Numbered from the stretch's first letter, positions 18,709 through 27,975 are shown. The stretch is 64,000 nucleotides of DNA from Dehalococcoidia bacterium (GCA_009838465.1 VXRN01000033.1:11044-75043); one strand, 5' to 3'. Made by a program: numbers and translations. Notes: generated by a model not told the origin, from the sequence alone.

Positions 18709-19431
18709 TTAGGATTCGCGAAGCCGCCTGATCTCCGCTTCCAACTCAAGAACACGGGCCTCGGCGGCGGCGGCGCGTTCGCGTTCGCCATCGGCACGTT
18801 CTCGTTCGCTGTCGAACGTAGGGATGTGTTGCCCGGTCGCGGGGTCGTACCATCCCAAATGACCATGCTCCCAACGAATGTTCAGGTCCAACACCTCGAT
18901 GTACCCTTCCAGCACACCCTCGGCCAACTCCACGATGGGAATAGGCTCGTAACGACCTTCCACCAGCCTGTCCCCGGCCAACGTCGCTCCGTAATACTCC
19001 CCTGTCTCGTCGAACCGCCAGTACTCGGTTATCCCCATGACCGCATAGTCCACGCGCTTTTGTCCCACGTCAACGTGCGCCGTGCTCCTGGACGCTATCT
19101 CAAGCGCGAAGTCCGGGGCCTTGCCCTGCTCGCTGATGATGTAGCCGTTGCGCCTAAGGAAGGCTTCGCGGTCGGCGTTGAGCGCGACGGCGAGGTCGGG
19201 GTTCCTTCTGATGTCTTCCGGGCCTAAAGCCGGGTTCAGAGAGATGTACTTGTCTGTGAATACCAGCGTGGTCTTCTCGTTCCCGAGGTGTCTGATGATG
19301 TGGTGAGAGTTTCCGAGTGAGTGCAGGGAGTCGAAACTGGTCATCTCGTCAGACTCTCGTCGAGGCGTGTCCGGCAGTTGGAAGGTGTCTGCGGGCTTGG
19401 GTTTTGCGGTCAGTGTATCGGTGGTGGCCAT
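18709..19431 (-). CDS. Uma2-family (DUF820, PD-(D/E)XK-like) protein with coiled-coil tail
   Basis: A 240-residue protein with the Uma2/DUF820 nuclease-fold signature. PDFALEIASRST followed by VDVGQKRVDYAVMGITEYWRFD supplies the Asp, Glu and Lys of a PD-(D/E)XK site and the family's Y-x-x-x-G-x-x-E-Y-W motif. The last 40 residues (SERERADGERERAAAAEARVLELEAEI) form a heptad-rich coiled coil, common in these proteins. The family is abundant in cyanobacteria and Chloroflexota, and its role remains unclear. The start is an ATG with a weak ribosome binding site. No adjacent toxin, methylase or transposase is present. Confidence 0.82.
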   Translation of the reverse strand: MATTDTLTAKPKPADTFQLPDTPRRESDEMTSFDSLHSLGNSHHIIRHLGNEKTTLVFTDKYISLNPALGPEDIRRNPDLAVALNADREAFLRRNGYIISEQGKAPDFALEIASRSTAHVDVGQKRVDYAVMGITEYWRFDETGEYYGATLAGDRLVEGRYEPIPIVELAEGVLEGYIEVLDLNIRWEHGHLGWYDPATGQHIPTFDSERERADGERERAAAAEARVLELEAEIRRLRES

Positions 19432-19803
19432 ATCTCATCTCTCAGTCGGACGGCACTCCAGCGTGGGAGTTATTCTACCATCGGGGAGAATCCTGGACAA
19501 TGATTTGCACAACGAGAGGCGATTATCTACTCGCCGGTCATTCTCTCTACACATTCACCTTAACCTGTGCTACCATTTCCACACGACAGAACAATAGTAC
19601 GCGAACATAAATAAGAACTTATCTGTGAGACTCTATCAACCCGAAAAAAGACTCTGAACTGGTAAATACAGGACAATGCAGGTGATATGCTGGCGACTTT
19701 CGCCAGCAGACCACCCCAGCAGCCTATCAGCAGACTGCCTGCATACCCGCCAGAAGAATATAAATCCGGGTATATTCCGCGTCTCTCAACTCAGGAGATC
19801 TGA
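19432..19803. other. 372-base intergenic region with a hairpin
   Basis: This divergent region lies between the Uma2-like gene and the GNAT gene. It is AT-rich in its first half. It contains a perfect 9-bp hairpin (TGCTGGCGA 19688-19696 with TCGCCAGCA 19700-19708, 3-base loop), then several CAGCAG-like words. The hairpin has no following T tract, so it is not a standard terminator. A TATATT word near 19780 could belong to the promoter of the GNAT operon. No gene is visible. Confidence 0.45.
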
Positions 19804-20343
19804 TTGAACGACCTTCCGCCCAAGCAGCTCAGCATGATAATCACCGCCCAGACCGCCGCTCGTATGCCCGTTCCCGCCCCGCCGACCGGCTTCTGCCTCC
19901 GCTCTTACCATCCCGGCGACCAAGACTCATGGGTAGCGCTGATTAACACCGGCGACTACGGCTCAGACTGGGACCGCGCCCGCTTCGACGAGTACATACG
20001 CGGACCGGAGCGGAAGGAAGGATCGAGGGTCACTGAGCGAGATGGAGTGATAGTCGCCGCCACCTTCGCCTCGGTTCAACACGACATGGACGACACCGGC
20101 AGGGTGGACTTCGTCACAAGTCTTCCAGAGAATCGCGGACTTGGCCTTGGCAGACTGGTTTGCAGCGAGGTGGTGCGCTATCTTGTTGACAGGGGCTACT
20201 CCCGCGTTATCCTGTTCACCGACGACTGGCGGCTGCCCGCGATAGGTCTCTACCTCTCGATGGGTTTCGAGCCTCAGATGACTCGCGAGGATATGCCCGG
20301 ACGCTGGGAAGCAATCAGGCGCAACCTGGAGGCAGGCGAATGA
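19804..20343 (+). CDS. GNAT-family N-acetyltransferase
   Basis: A 179-residue acetyltransferase. The acetyl-CoA binding loop is in LPENRGLGLGRLVCSEV (R-G-L-G-L-G-R). The C-terminal motif DDWRLPAIGLYLSMGFEP is the classic GNAT end. The start is TTG with AGGAG 7 bases upstream. Its stop overlaps the start of the Gfo/Idh/MocA gene (ATGA), so the two are translationally coupled. The acceptor substrate is unknown. Confidence 0.82.
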   Translation: MNDLPPKQLSMIITAQTAARMPVPAPPTGFCLRSYHPGDQDSWVALINTGDYGSDWDRARFDEYIRGPERKEGSRVTERDGVIVAATFASVQHDMDDTGRVDFVTSLPENRGLGLGRLVCSEVVRYLVDRGYSRVILFTDDWRLPAIGLYLSMGFEPQMTREDMPGRWEAIRRNLEAGE

Positions 20344-21350
20344 CAGAACTACGGCTTGGCCTTGCCGGACTCGGACACGGTGAGACCGTCCTAGGAGCGA
20401 ACCGCTCCGACATTCCGATACGCGTGACCGCGCTGTGCGACACCAACGAAGAACTTCTTGACTCCGTAGCGCGCGAACACGGCATCAGCCATGCCACCAC
20501 CGATTTCGCCGAACTCGTAGTCCGAGCGGACATTGACGTAGTGGGCATATACACCCCCGGTCCTCTGCACTCCGAGCAGATACTCGCCGCCCTCGACGCG
20601 GGCAAGCATGTAATGGTCACCAAGTCCATGGTTTACACCGTGGAAGAGGCCGAGCGTGTCGTCGAAGCTGTGGACAAGACCGGCCTGACCCTGCTCGTCA
20701 CCCAGACCATGCGGGGCCGCTACGACTTCATGGAGGCCAAGCGCATTTGCGACTCTGGGACAATCGGCGACCTCTTCATGGCCGAGGCCCACTATGTCCA
20801 TGACCTCCGACCCGTCTATGAACAGACCCCCTGGCGTGTAGATATGCCGCAGGACTTGATTCTGGGAGGTGCGTGCCACCCGATTGACCTTCTCCGCTGG
20901 TTCATGGGCGACATATCCGAAGTCCACTGCTACGGTCTCAGAAGCGGTGTCTCGCCCGACTATCCGCAGGAGGACACGTTCGTCATCAATGTGAGGTTTG
21001 CCAGCGGTAAGATAGGCAGAGTCGCCAACTTCCTGGGTGTCATACACACGCCCGGCGTGCCCATGAACAGCCTGTCGGTGTACGGGACCAAGGGAACCAT
21101 CCTCGACAACAAGATCCGCCTCGACGCCGACGAGTGGCTCCCCCAGCGCACCTACTCGATAGAGTACCCACCCGCCGGCGGACACAGGGGCGAAATGATG
21201 GTCATGCTCCAACACATGGCCGACTGCGTTCTCAACGGCGCGACGCCCTGGGTGGATGCGAGGGAAGGCGCTCGCGTGGTATCCACCGGACTCGCCTGCT
21301 GGGACTCGCTCAGGTCCGGCGCTCCCGCTGAAGTCCGCAACGAATTCTAA
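20340..21350 (+). CDS. Gfo/Idh/MocA-family oxidoreductase
   Basis: A 336-residue NAD(P)-dependent dehydrogenase. The N-terminal Rossmann motif is LGLAGLGHGETVLG. The catalytic-lysine region reads MVTKSMV where most members have EKP, and the lysine is kept. GGACHPIDLLRWFMGD supplies the conserved histidine, and the C-terminal domain is a standard alpha/beta sheet domain. Members act on sugars, inositols or related polyols. It overlaps the GNAT gene by 4 bases and is followed after 33 bases by a hydratase-like gene. The three look like a small catabolic operon. Confidence 0.88.
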   Translation: MTELRLGLAGLGHGETVLGANRSDIPIRVTALCDTNEELLDSVAREHGISHATTDFAELVVRADIDVVGIYTPGPLHSEQILAALDAGKHVMVTKSMVYTVEEAERVVEAVDKTGLTLLVTQTMRGRYDFMEAKRICDSGTIGDLFMAEAHYVHDLRPVYEQTPWRVDMPQDLILGGACHPIDLLRWFMGDISEVHCYGLRSGVSPDYPQEDTFVINVRFASGKIGRVANFLGVIHTPGVPMNSLSVYGTKGTILDNKIRLDADEWLPQRTYSIEYPPAGGHRGEMMVMLQHMADCVLNGATPWVDAREGARVVSTGLACWDSLRSGAPAEVRNEF

Positions 21351-21383
21351 GAAACAAGCCTCACATCCGAAAGACGGTGATAC

Positions 21384-22205
21384 ATGAATGATGGCGATAG
21401 GATTAGACGCGCGGGAGAATATCTGGCTGCCGAGTACAACGCTCGCAGGCCGCTGGACATCATGGTTCAGGATTTTGCGCCTCGCTCCCAAGAGGAAGCA
21501 TACGCAATTCAGGATGTTTTTCAGGACGCCATGACGGCAGTGCGCGGGTCGGCAGTCGGCTACAAGATCGCCTATACCAACGCGATAATGCGCGAGCGTT
21601 CGGGCGTGACCGAGCCCTGTTCGGGCAGAATCCTTTCGAATGGAGCTCTCGATTCTCCCGCGTCTGTTCAGAGAGACGACTTCGTCCGGCTGGGTGTCGA
21701 ATGCGAGGTCGCCGTCAAGCTGTCTTCCGAGATACCGGCATCGGACACCCCCTACTCGCGGGAGGACATCTACGACGCCATCGAGTGGCTTGCTGCCTCT
21801 TTCGAGGTGATTGACGGCCGCGAGTCAGCCGATGCCGAAGAGCAGGATCCCGCGTTGAAGGCAATAGTTACGAACATCAGCAACGCCGGTGCAGTTCTCG
21901 GCGACCCTGTCGAAAATTGGCGGGATATTGATCTTCCAGCCTCCAGAGGTCGCCTGATCGTCAATGGCGAAGCGATTGGAGAAGGAGTCGGTTCCGACGT
22001 CCTCGGACACCCGGTAGAACCCGTCGCCTGGCTTGCGAACAACCAGTCCAGGCTGGGCAAGAACCAGTCCAGGCTGGGCAAGAACCTGGAGGCGGGCTCG
22101 ATTATACTCACGGGGAGTTTCGTCCCGCCCTTCATGTTGAACGCCGGAGACTCTGCCCTGGTTTCCATTGAGGGCCTTGGTGAAGCGCGTCTCGACGTGT
22201 CGTAA
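21384..22205 (+). CDS. 2-keto-4-pentenoate hydratase/decarboxylase family protein
   Basis: A 273-residue member of the MhpD/TesE/DmpH group of the fumarylacetoacetase superfamily. Conserved blocks are GYKIAYTNAIMRERSGVTEPCSGRI, VECEVAVKL with the metal-binding E-x-E, WLAASFEVIDGR, and the C-terminal GSIILTGSFVPPF. Members hydrate 2-hydroxypenta-2,4-dienoates from meta-cleavage of aromatics, or decarboxylate related diacids. A 21-bp exact tandem duplication inside the gene repeats the heptapeptide NQSRLGK in frame. It lies in a region that in homologues carries active-site contacts, so activity may be altered. It follows the Gfo/Idh/MocA gene closely. Confidence 0.87.
   Translation: MNDGDRIRRAGEYLAAEYNARRPLDIMVQDFAPRSQEEAYAIQDVFQDAMTAVRGSAVGYKIAYTNAIMRERSGVTEPCSGRILSNGALDSPASVQRDDFVRLGVECEVAVKLSSEIPASDTPYSREDIYDAIEWLAASFEVIDGRESADAEEQDPALKAIVTNISNAGAVLGDPVENWRDIDLPASRGRLIVNGEAIGEGVGSDVLGHPVEPVAWLANNQSRLGKNQSRLGKNLEAGSIILTGSFVPPFMLNAGDSALVSIEGLGEARLDVS
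22041..22082 (+). repeat. Exact 21-bp in-frame tandem duplication
   Basis: Bases 22041-22061 and 22062-22082 are identical (each begins AACCAGTCCAGG and ends GGGCAAG). They encode NQSRLGK twice in the hydratase-like gene. Exact identity over 21 bases, including third positions, suggests a recent slippage event or an assembly artefact. Confidence 0.9.
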
Positions 22206-22215
22206 TGACGACGCC

Positions 22216-23373
22216 CTAGACCAGCGCGTTGTGCCCTGTAAGATCGCGCCCAAGTATCAGCGTATGGACGTCATGCGTCCCTTCGTAGGTGTCCACCGTT
22301 TCAAGATTGAGCATATGCCGGATGGCTGGATGCTCAAGGACTATTCCCGACCCGCCTAGTATCTCGCGCGCCGAGCGCGCCGCCTCGAGTGCGGTCCTGA
22401 CGTTCTCACGCTTGGCCAGCGAGACCTGAGTGAAACCCATCTTCCCCTGGTCCTTCAGAACTGCCAGCCGCCACGACAGCAGTAAGCCCCTCGTGTGATC
22501 CGACACCATGTCCACCAGCTTGTCCTGGACCAACTGGCGCGACGCGATGGGTTGCCCGAAGGTCTCGCGCGTCTGGGCAAAGTCCAGGGCGTCCTGGTAT
22601 ACCGCCTCGATTGCGCCCAGAACTCCCCACGTTATCCCATAGCGCGCCTGTGTCAGGCACGACAGCGGACCACGCAGTCCCGTGACATCGGGCAGCATGG
22701 CGCTCGCGGGCACCCGGCAGTCCTCCATAACGAGCTCGCTTGTTACTGAGGCCCGCATACTCATCTTGTGCTTGATCGCGTTGGCGGTAAACCCGGGAGT
22801 GTTCGTCGGAACAAGGAATCCCCTTACGACGCCATCATCGTCTGCGGCCCACACGAGCGCAACGTCCGCGATGTTACCGTTGGTAATCCACATCTTCGAG
22901 CCATTCAGGAGGTAGCTCTCGCCATCCTTAACCGCCCGCGTCCGCATCGCTCCGGGGTCAGACCCGCCCTCGTGTTCGGTTAGCCCGAAGCACCCGATCA
23001 TTTCTCCCGACGCCAGCTTTGGCAGATACTCGCGCTTCTGTTCCTCTGAGCCGTAGGAGTAGATGGGGTACATGACGAGCGCGCCCTGCACGCTGGCAAA
23101 GCTGCGCAGTCCTGAGTCCACATGCTCCAATTCGTACATGATCAGGCCGTATGAGATATTGTTGACGCCCGCCGCCCCGTATTTAATAGGCAGGTTCGCC
23201 CCGAAATAGCCCATCTCCCCTAGTTTGGGAATCAGGTGCTTCGGGAACTCCCCTCGCTCCCAGTAGTCCGCGATATCCGGCATGGCCTCCGATTCGAGAA
23301 ACTGTCGCGCCGTGGCCTGGACCTGTCTCTCTTCGTCGCCAAGCATACCCAATACATTGTAATAGTCGAGCAT
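22216..23373 (-). CDS. gcdH: Glutaryl-CoA dehydrogenase-type acyl-CoA dehydrogenase
   Basis: A 385-residue acyl-CoA dehydrogenase of the glutaryl-CoA branch. GLRSFASVQGALVMYPIYSYGSEEQ matches the glutaryl-CoA family's carboxylate-binding Arg and SVQ segment. Catalytic Glu is present in LETVDTYEGTHDVHTLILGR, and FGQPIASRQLVQDKLVDM is also typical. The enzyme converts glutaryl-CoA to crotonyl-CoA in lysine, tryptophan and aromatic catabolism. The frame extends to 23463, but the ATG at 23373 (MLDYYN) gives the usual N-terminus with an AGGA-type site. It converges on the hydratase operon and diverges from hpnC. Confidence 0.85.
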   Translation of the reverse strand: MLDYYNVLGMLGDEERQVQATARQFLESEAMPDIADYWERGEFPKHLIPKLGEMGYFGANLPIKYGAAGVNNISYGLIMYELEHVDSGLRSFASVQGALVMYPIYSYGSEEQKREYLPKLASGEMIGCFGLTEHEGGSDPGAMRTRAVKDGESYLLNGSKMWITNGNIADVALVWAADDDGVVRGFLVPTNTPGFTANAIKHKMSMRASVTSELVMEDCRVPASAMLPDVTGLRGPLSCLTQARYGITWGVLGAIEAVYQDALDFAQTRETFGQPIASRQLVQDKLVDMVSDHTRGLLLSWRLAVLKDQGKMGFTQVSLAKRENVRTALEAARSAREILGGSGIVLEHPAIRHMLNLETVDTYEGTHDVHTLILGRDLTGHNALV

Positions 23374-23511
23374 CTTCTCTGGTCCTATGTTGCAGTGTGT
23401 TTTCGGTGATTGTAGAGGTAAATAGCCTGGGAGCGGTAGTCGGCATCCAGAGTTCGGGTACATTGACGCCTATGTGTACCGATGCTACCATCGGATTATC
23501 AAGGTGCGATA

Positions 23512-24417
23512 ATGCCAGGTTCCCGATTCGATAGCCCCCCGATGTTCGGCACGCCTACTCACGTCAGCTTGGACGAAGCCTACGATCTCTGCGCGCGCCT
23601 GGCCAGGTCCCACTACGAGAACTTCACTGTCGCATCATTCTTACTGCCACGCGGTAAGCGAATGCACTTCTATGCCATCTACGCATTCTGCCGATTCGTG
23701 GACGATCTTGGAGATGAGTTCGAGGGAGATAGACTGCGCTCCCTCGAATACTGGCAGGCGGAAATGGACGCCTGTTTCTCGGGCGCTCCGGAGCACCCTT
23801 ACATGATAGCGCTGCAAAATACCATTCGGACCTTCGACATACCCAAAGAGCCGTTCCTGCGGCTGATACAGGCAAACCGAATGGACCAGACCATCACTCG
23901 CTATCCCACCTACGGCGATCTGGATTACTACTGCCAACACTCCGCGAACCCCGTCGGGCATCTCGTCCTGCATGTGTGCGGATACCGCGACGAGGAACGC
24001 CAACGTCTGTCCGACTACACATGCACCGCACTCCAACTCGCCAACTTCTGGCAGGATGTTTCACGCGACTACGCCAAGGGACGCATATACATTCCGTTAG
24101 AGGATATGGAAACATTTGGGTACTCAGAGGACGAACTCGCCCAGCATAAAGTAACGGAAGGCTTTCGCAGTCTCATGAAATTCCAGGTGGAGCGAGCGCG
24201 GGAACTCTTTCACGACGGCCTGCCCCTGGTTGACACGGTTGACGATAGCCTCAAGCTGGACATCGCCCTATTCAGCAGGGGCGGGATGAGCGTACTCGAC
24301 CGCATCGAGCGTCATAACTATGACGTGCTGAGCAGGCGGCCGGTAGTAGGCAAAGGGGAAAAGGTGTTCCTGCTGCTTAGTACGCTTCTGAAGTTGAAGC
24401 TATTCGGAAAGGTGTAG
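23512..24417 (+). CDS. hpnC: Squalene synthase HpnC (hydroxysqualene synthase)
   Basis: A 301-residue trans-isoprenyl-diphosphate synthase-like protein. The N-terminal ARSHYENFTVASFLLP is the HpnC signature. The aspartate-rich motifs are FVDDLGDE and NFWQDVSRDYAKGRIYIP. In the three-enzyme bacterial route HpnD makes presqualene diphosphate from farnesyl diphosphate, HpnC converts it to hydroxysqualene, and HpnE reduces that to squalene. An upstream ATG at 23482 is in frame, but the ATG at 23512 with AAGGTG before it fits better. hpnD follows after 9 bases. Confidence 0.9.
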   Translation: MPGSRFDSPPMFGTPTHVSLDEAYDLCARLARSHYENFTVASFLLPRGKRMHFYAIYAFCRFVDDLGDEFEGDRLRSLEYWQAEMDACFSGAPEHPYMIALQNTIRTFDIPKEPFLRLIQANRMDQTITRYPTYGDLDYYCQHSANPVGHLVLHVCGYRDEERQRLSDYTCTALQLANFWQDVSRDYAKGRIYIPLEDMETFGYSEDELAQHKVTEGFRSLMKFQVERARELFHDGLPLVDTVDDSLKLDIALFSRGGMSVLDRIERHNYDVLSRRPVVGKGEKVFLLLSTLLKLKLFGKV

Positions 24418-24426
24418 AGTAGGAAT

Positions 24427-25305
24427 ATGGCAAGTGATCTTGAGCAGGCCTACACCCACTGTCAGCGCATAGCTAAGACCGAGGCGAAAAACTTCTACTA
24501 TGCCTTTCGCACGCTTCCTTCAGCCAAGCGGCGGGCGATATACGCCGTATATGCCTTCTGTCGCTACTGTGACGACATCGCCGATGAAGATTTGCCCCCG
24601 GAAGAGAAGAGAAGGCTCCTTGCCGAGACCCGCAGCCGCCTCCACAATCCGCGCCTTGCGGCCGACGACCCCATTTTCATGGCGCTCGAAGGCGCTATCA
24701 GCGACTTCGCCATACCTCGCAGCTACCTTGAAGACGTGATCTGCGGGGTGGAAATGGACTTGGATGTGTCTCGATTCGAGACATTCAATGACTTACGTGA
24801 ATACTGCTACCTAGTCGCCTCCGCTGTCGGCCTTATCTGCATAGAGATATTCGGCTATGAAGACCCTGCCGCCTCAGATTACGCGGTTGACTTCGGTCTG
24901 GCGATGCAACTGACAAACATAATGCGCGATGTCAAAGAAGATGCGGAAAGAGATCGAATCTACATACCCCTGGAAGACATCAGGAGGTTCGGGTACTCTG
25001 AGCGTGAACTGATTGAAAGCTGGAACAATGAGAACTTCCACTCTCTCATGGAATTCCAGGCAACCCGCGCCAGGAGGTACTTTGACTCTGGCGAGCGTCT
25101 CCTGCCGCTGTTGTCCCGGGAATCGCGCGCTTGCGCCGGAGTACTGCATAAGCTGTACAGCAGAATTCTCGACCGTATGGAGTCCGCCGGCTACGACGTG
25201 TTCGAACGGCGCATCGGACTGAGCGTTGGCGAAAAACTGCTGTTGGTCGCCAGGCTATGGGCTGGCAGTATGACACCAAAACTCGCCTTCCATCGCCACC
25301 GTTAG
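24427..25305 (+). CDS. hpnD: Presqualene diphosphate synthase HpnD
   Basis: A 292-residue squalene/phytoene-synthase-fold protein. KNFYYAFRTLPSAKRRAIYAV, YCDDIADE and NIMRDVKEDAERDRIYIP are the substrate and magnesium-binding motifs. The HpnD assignment rests on sequence style and on its position between hpnC and hpnE; phytoene synthase is the main alternative. It is expected to be a peripheral membrane enzyme acting on farnesyl diphosphate. Confidence 0.9.
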   Translation: MASDLEQAYTHCQRIAKTEAKNFYYAFRTLPSAKRRAIYAVYAFCRYCDDIADEDLPPEEKRRLLAETRSRLHNPRLAADDPIFMALEGAISDFAIPRSYLEDVICGVEMDLDVSRFETFNDLREYCYLVASAVGLICIEIFGYEDPAASDYAVDFGLAMQLTNIMRDVKEDAERDRIYIPLEDIRRFGYSERELIESWNNENFHSLMEFQATRARRYFDSGERLLPLLSRESRACAGVLHKLYSRILDRMESAGYDVFERRIGLSVGEKLLLVARLWAGSMTPKLAFHRHR

Positions 25306-25321
25306 CAAAAGCTGATTTACT

Positions 25322-26698
25322 GTGTCCAACAGTTCAGATAAAAGGAAGGTCGCCGTTCTCGGCGGCGGTCTGGCGGGGCTGTCCGCTGCGCGTACTCTGA
25401 TCGAAATGGGATTCGATGTGACGCTTGTCGAGAAGCGCCCGTTTCTTGGAGGAAGAGCCTTCTCCTTCTACTCTCGGGACGCGGACATGGAGGTGGACAA
25501 CGGCCAGCATGTATTCATGGGCTGCTGTACCTATTACATTGACTTCCTGCGCGCGATAAATGCCTATGCCGACGCAGTGTTGCAGGACTCACTCAGGGCG
25601 GAAGTCGTCCTTGGCGGGATACGAGGAACGCTTTGCAGCTCCCCGGCGCTTGGCCCTTTTCATCTGGTCCCATCGTTCATGCGCTATCCTCACATCGGCG
25701 CGAGAGACAAGTTTCGCGCCTTGTTCGGACTGCTGAAGGCCAGCCTGACCAACAGGCGTAAGAGTGTCGAATCGCTTGACTCGCAGACCTTCTATGACTG
25801 GCTGAAGAGTAATCATCAATCCGAAAGAACGATAGAAAACCTCTGGAATCTGATAATCCTGCCGACGCTTAACGACGACGTGCGCAGCGTGAATGCGGAC
25901 ATGGCGCTCATGGTAGTCCAGCAAGGTCTGTTGAAGAAGCCCCGCGATGCCGCAATCGGATATGCTCGTGTCGGACTAGGTTCAATCGCGGATGCTCGCG
26001 GTCGTCGTTTCATCGAAGACAGTGGCGGTTCAGTTATCCAGGGGAAGACTGTCCGCTCGCTCTTGTTCGATGGCGACGTCGTTGGCGGCGCGCAACTTTC
26101 GGACGGGACCACCCTCCTGGCCGACGCTTACGTCAGCGCGCTGCCTTACGGGACACTCCTCGATCTATTGCCTCCCAAGCTCGCCACCGATCCTTTCTTT
26201 GAACAAATCGCAGGCCTTACTTCCGCGCCTATCGTAAACGTGCATCTGTGGTACGACAGGCCGGTGATGAAAGACGCATTCATCGCATTTCTTGAAAGTC
26301 CGATCCAGTGGGTCTTCAACCGCAGCCTGATTCAGGGAAATCCCGACTCTTCAGGCCAGTACGTCTGTATCTCCCTAAGCGGCGCGTGGGACTTCATCAA
26401 CAGGCCCAAGCGCGACCTGGAAGAAATGTTCGAGGAGGAGATGAGACGAGTGTTCCCTTTGGCCCGCGACGCGGTAGTCCAAAAGCGCCTGATCATCAAG
26501 CAACTCAATGCCACGTTTCGGTGCGTTCCAGGCATTGCCTCACATCGTCCATCTCAGGTCACCCCTATTGAGAACCTGTTCCTGGCAGGCGACTGGACAC
26601 GTACGGACTGGCCATCCACGATGGAGGGAGCTGTCCGAAGTGGAGTGTACGCGGCCCGTGCCTTGTCTGAGAGGCTCTCTCCTGCCAAGTCTCGTTGA
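25322..26698 (+). CDS. hpnE: Hydroxysqualene dehydroxylase HpnE
   Basis: A 458-residue FAD-dependent amine-oxidase-type protein. The dinucleotide motif is VAVLGGGLAGLSAARTL, followed by VEKRPFLGGRAFSF and DNGQHVFMGCCTYYIDFL, which is typical of HpnE. The C-terminus (LFLAGDWTRTDWPSTMEGAVRSG) is the second FAD contact. It reduces hydroxysqualene to squalene. The start is GTG, 16 bases after hpnD. No squalene-hopene cyclase gene follows in the window. Confidence 0.9.
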   Translation: MSNSSDKRKVAVLGGGLAGLSAARTLIEMGFDVTLVEKRPFLGGRAFSFYSRDADMEVDNGQHVFMGCCTYYIDFLRAINAYADAVLQDSLRAEVVLGGIRGTLCSSPALGPFHLVPSFMRYPHIGARDKFRALFGLLKASLTNRRKSVESLDSQTFYDWLKSNHQSERTIENLWNLIILPTLNDDVRSVNADMALMVVQQGLLKKPRDAAIGYARVGLGSIADARGRRFIEDSGGSVIQGKTVRSLLFDGDVVGGAQLSDGTTLLADAYVSALPYGTLLDLLPPKLATDPFFEQIAGLTSAPIVNVHLWYDRPVMKDAFIAFLESPIQWVFNRSLIQGNPDSSGQYVCISLSGAWDFINRPKRDLEEMFEEEMRRVFPLARDAVVQKRLIIKQLNATFRCVPGIASHRPSQVTPIENLFLAGDWTRTDWPSTMEGAVRSGVYAARALSERLSPAKSR

Positions 26699-26769
26699 AC
26701 CCAGTTCGGATGCGTTGCTAAACTCATCATAAGGCATCAATCAGGCCCTTGGGGAGGGTATCGCAAAGC

Positions 26770-27945
26770 GTGTCTTTCAGAGTGTTGGCAATCGCCTTTT
26801 TAATGTGTCTGACCTTCATGGCTGACGCCGCTTCTCTCGAGGCCCAACTGGAATACCGGACTGTTGAAGGCGTAGTTGTAAGCGGCACGGCGGGCGATTC
26901 TGATATGTTTGGGCAAGTCGTTACTCTTCATCGTGTCACAGCCGCCGGATTCGACGACATCACCACTATCACCGACGACACGGGCGCTTTCAGGTTCGAA
27001 AACATAAAGTATGATCCTTCGACGAGGTATGGCGTGTCCGTCCGGTACCAGGACGCCATTTACGGCACCGACCTCGAAATGTCAACGGGCTCACCCCCTC
27101 CGGTGAGGCTGACCGTCTATGAAGCGACCCACGACGATTCGATAGTCTCTGCCAGCAGCGCCTCCCTGTTACTAGCATCGGCGGAGGCCTCAGACCGGAC
27201 TCTGGCAGCGCTGGAAATCATCACCCTGGTCAATCACTCGGATATGGCGTATGTACCCGGAACGGGCGTAATGGAGCTGCTCAGATTCGGTCTTCCCCCG
27301 GAGGCAACCGAACTTTCTCTCGATACTCGGCTTATCGGAGCGGATTTCATTCAGGTTGACAGAGGATTCGCGCTACTGGCCAGTGTCCCACCGGGAGAGC
27401 ACGAGATCATGTTCTCCTACAGGTTCCCGTACCCGGGCGAAACTTTCACACTCGATAAGTCATATCGTTATGGCGCGGAATCGCTTCGCATACTCGCGCC
27501 CGAAGAGGTCGTGTCCATTTCAGTCGAAGGTCTGGGCAAGCCTGAGCGTGTAATGATAGGAGAGCGACAGTACCGGGTTCTGGAAGCCGAAGGACTATCC
27601 AGGGGAGAGTCGCTCTCCCTGGAACTGGACGGACTCCCAACTCCCGGCGTTACGGACAGGGTGGGGAACAGCCTCTCAGGCATCAGGTTCCAGTTTGCTG
27701 CTCCTGTCGCTCTAGGAGTGCTTATGGTCGCACTGCTGGCATATGGCGCCATCTGGAAAACTAAAGGTCAACGGCGCGAGGCGGCAACTTCAGAGACTTA
27801 CAGTGAGCGAGCCGTGATATTCAGAATGATCTCTGATCTGACGGACAGCTATGAATCCGGCGAAATATCCGACGAAGAGTACCGCCAGAGGCTCATGGTA
27901 CTTAACGCGAGACTCACCGCTCTGGGCCCGCATGGGCAAGGTTGA
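26770..27945 (+). CDS. Exported, membrane-anchored protein with Ig-like N-terminal domain
   Basis: A 391-residue protein not assigned to a named family. The N-terminus is a signal-peptide-like stretch (VLAIAFLMCLTFMADAASLEAQ). A beta-rich domain of the carboxypeptidase-regulatory type follows (VEGVVVSGTAGDSDMFGQVVTLHR ... ITDDTGAFRFENI). A second beta-rich region ends at a transmembrane segment (FQFAAPVALGVLMVALLAYGAIW). The cytoplasmic tail ends in a short helical SHOCT-like element (DSYESGEISDEEYRQRL). GGAGGG at 26753-26758 favours the GTG at 26770; a TTG at 26749 is the alternative. It lies 51 bases past the preceding hpnE stop. Some bacterial cytochrome-biogenesis loci carry similar proteins, but I see no such partner here. 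Confidence 0.65.
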   Translation: MSFRVLAIAFLMCLTFMADAASLEAQLEYRTVEGVVVSGTAGDSDMFGQVVTLHRVTAAGFDDITTITDDTGAFRFENIKYDPSTRYGVSVRYQDAIYGTDLEMSTGSPPPVRLTVYEATHDDSIVSASSASLLLASAEASDRTLAALEIITLVNHSDMAYVPGTGVMELLRFGLPPEATELSLDTRLIGADFIQVDRGFALLASVPPGEHEIMFSYRFPYPGETFTLDKSYRYGAESLRILAPEEVVSISVEGLGKPERVMIGERQYRVLEAEGLSRGESLSLELDGLPTPGVTDRVGNSLSGIRFQFAAPVALGVLMVALLAYGAIWKTKGQRREAATSETYSERAVIFRMISDLTDSYESGEISDEEYRQRLMVLNARLTALGPHGQG

Positions 27946-27975
27946 CGCCACCTCTCCGTCAGTCGCGCATAGAAT

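Noticed and set aside
18709-19431. Restriction-modification enzyme
   Set aside because: The Uma2 signature is clear, but no methylase or specificity subunit is adjacent.
23512-25305. A recent duplication of a squalene synthase gene
   Set aside because: The two proteins differ enough and match the separate HpnC and HpnD families.
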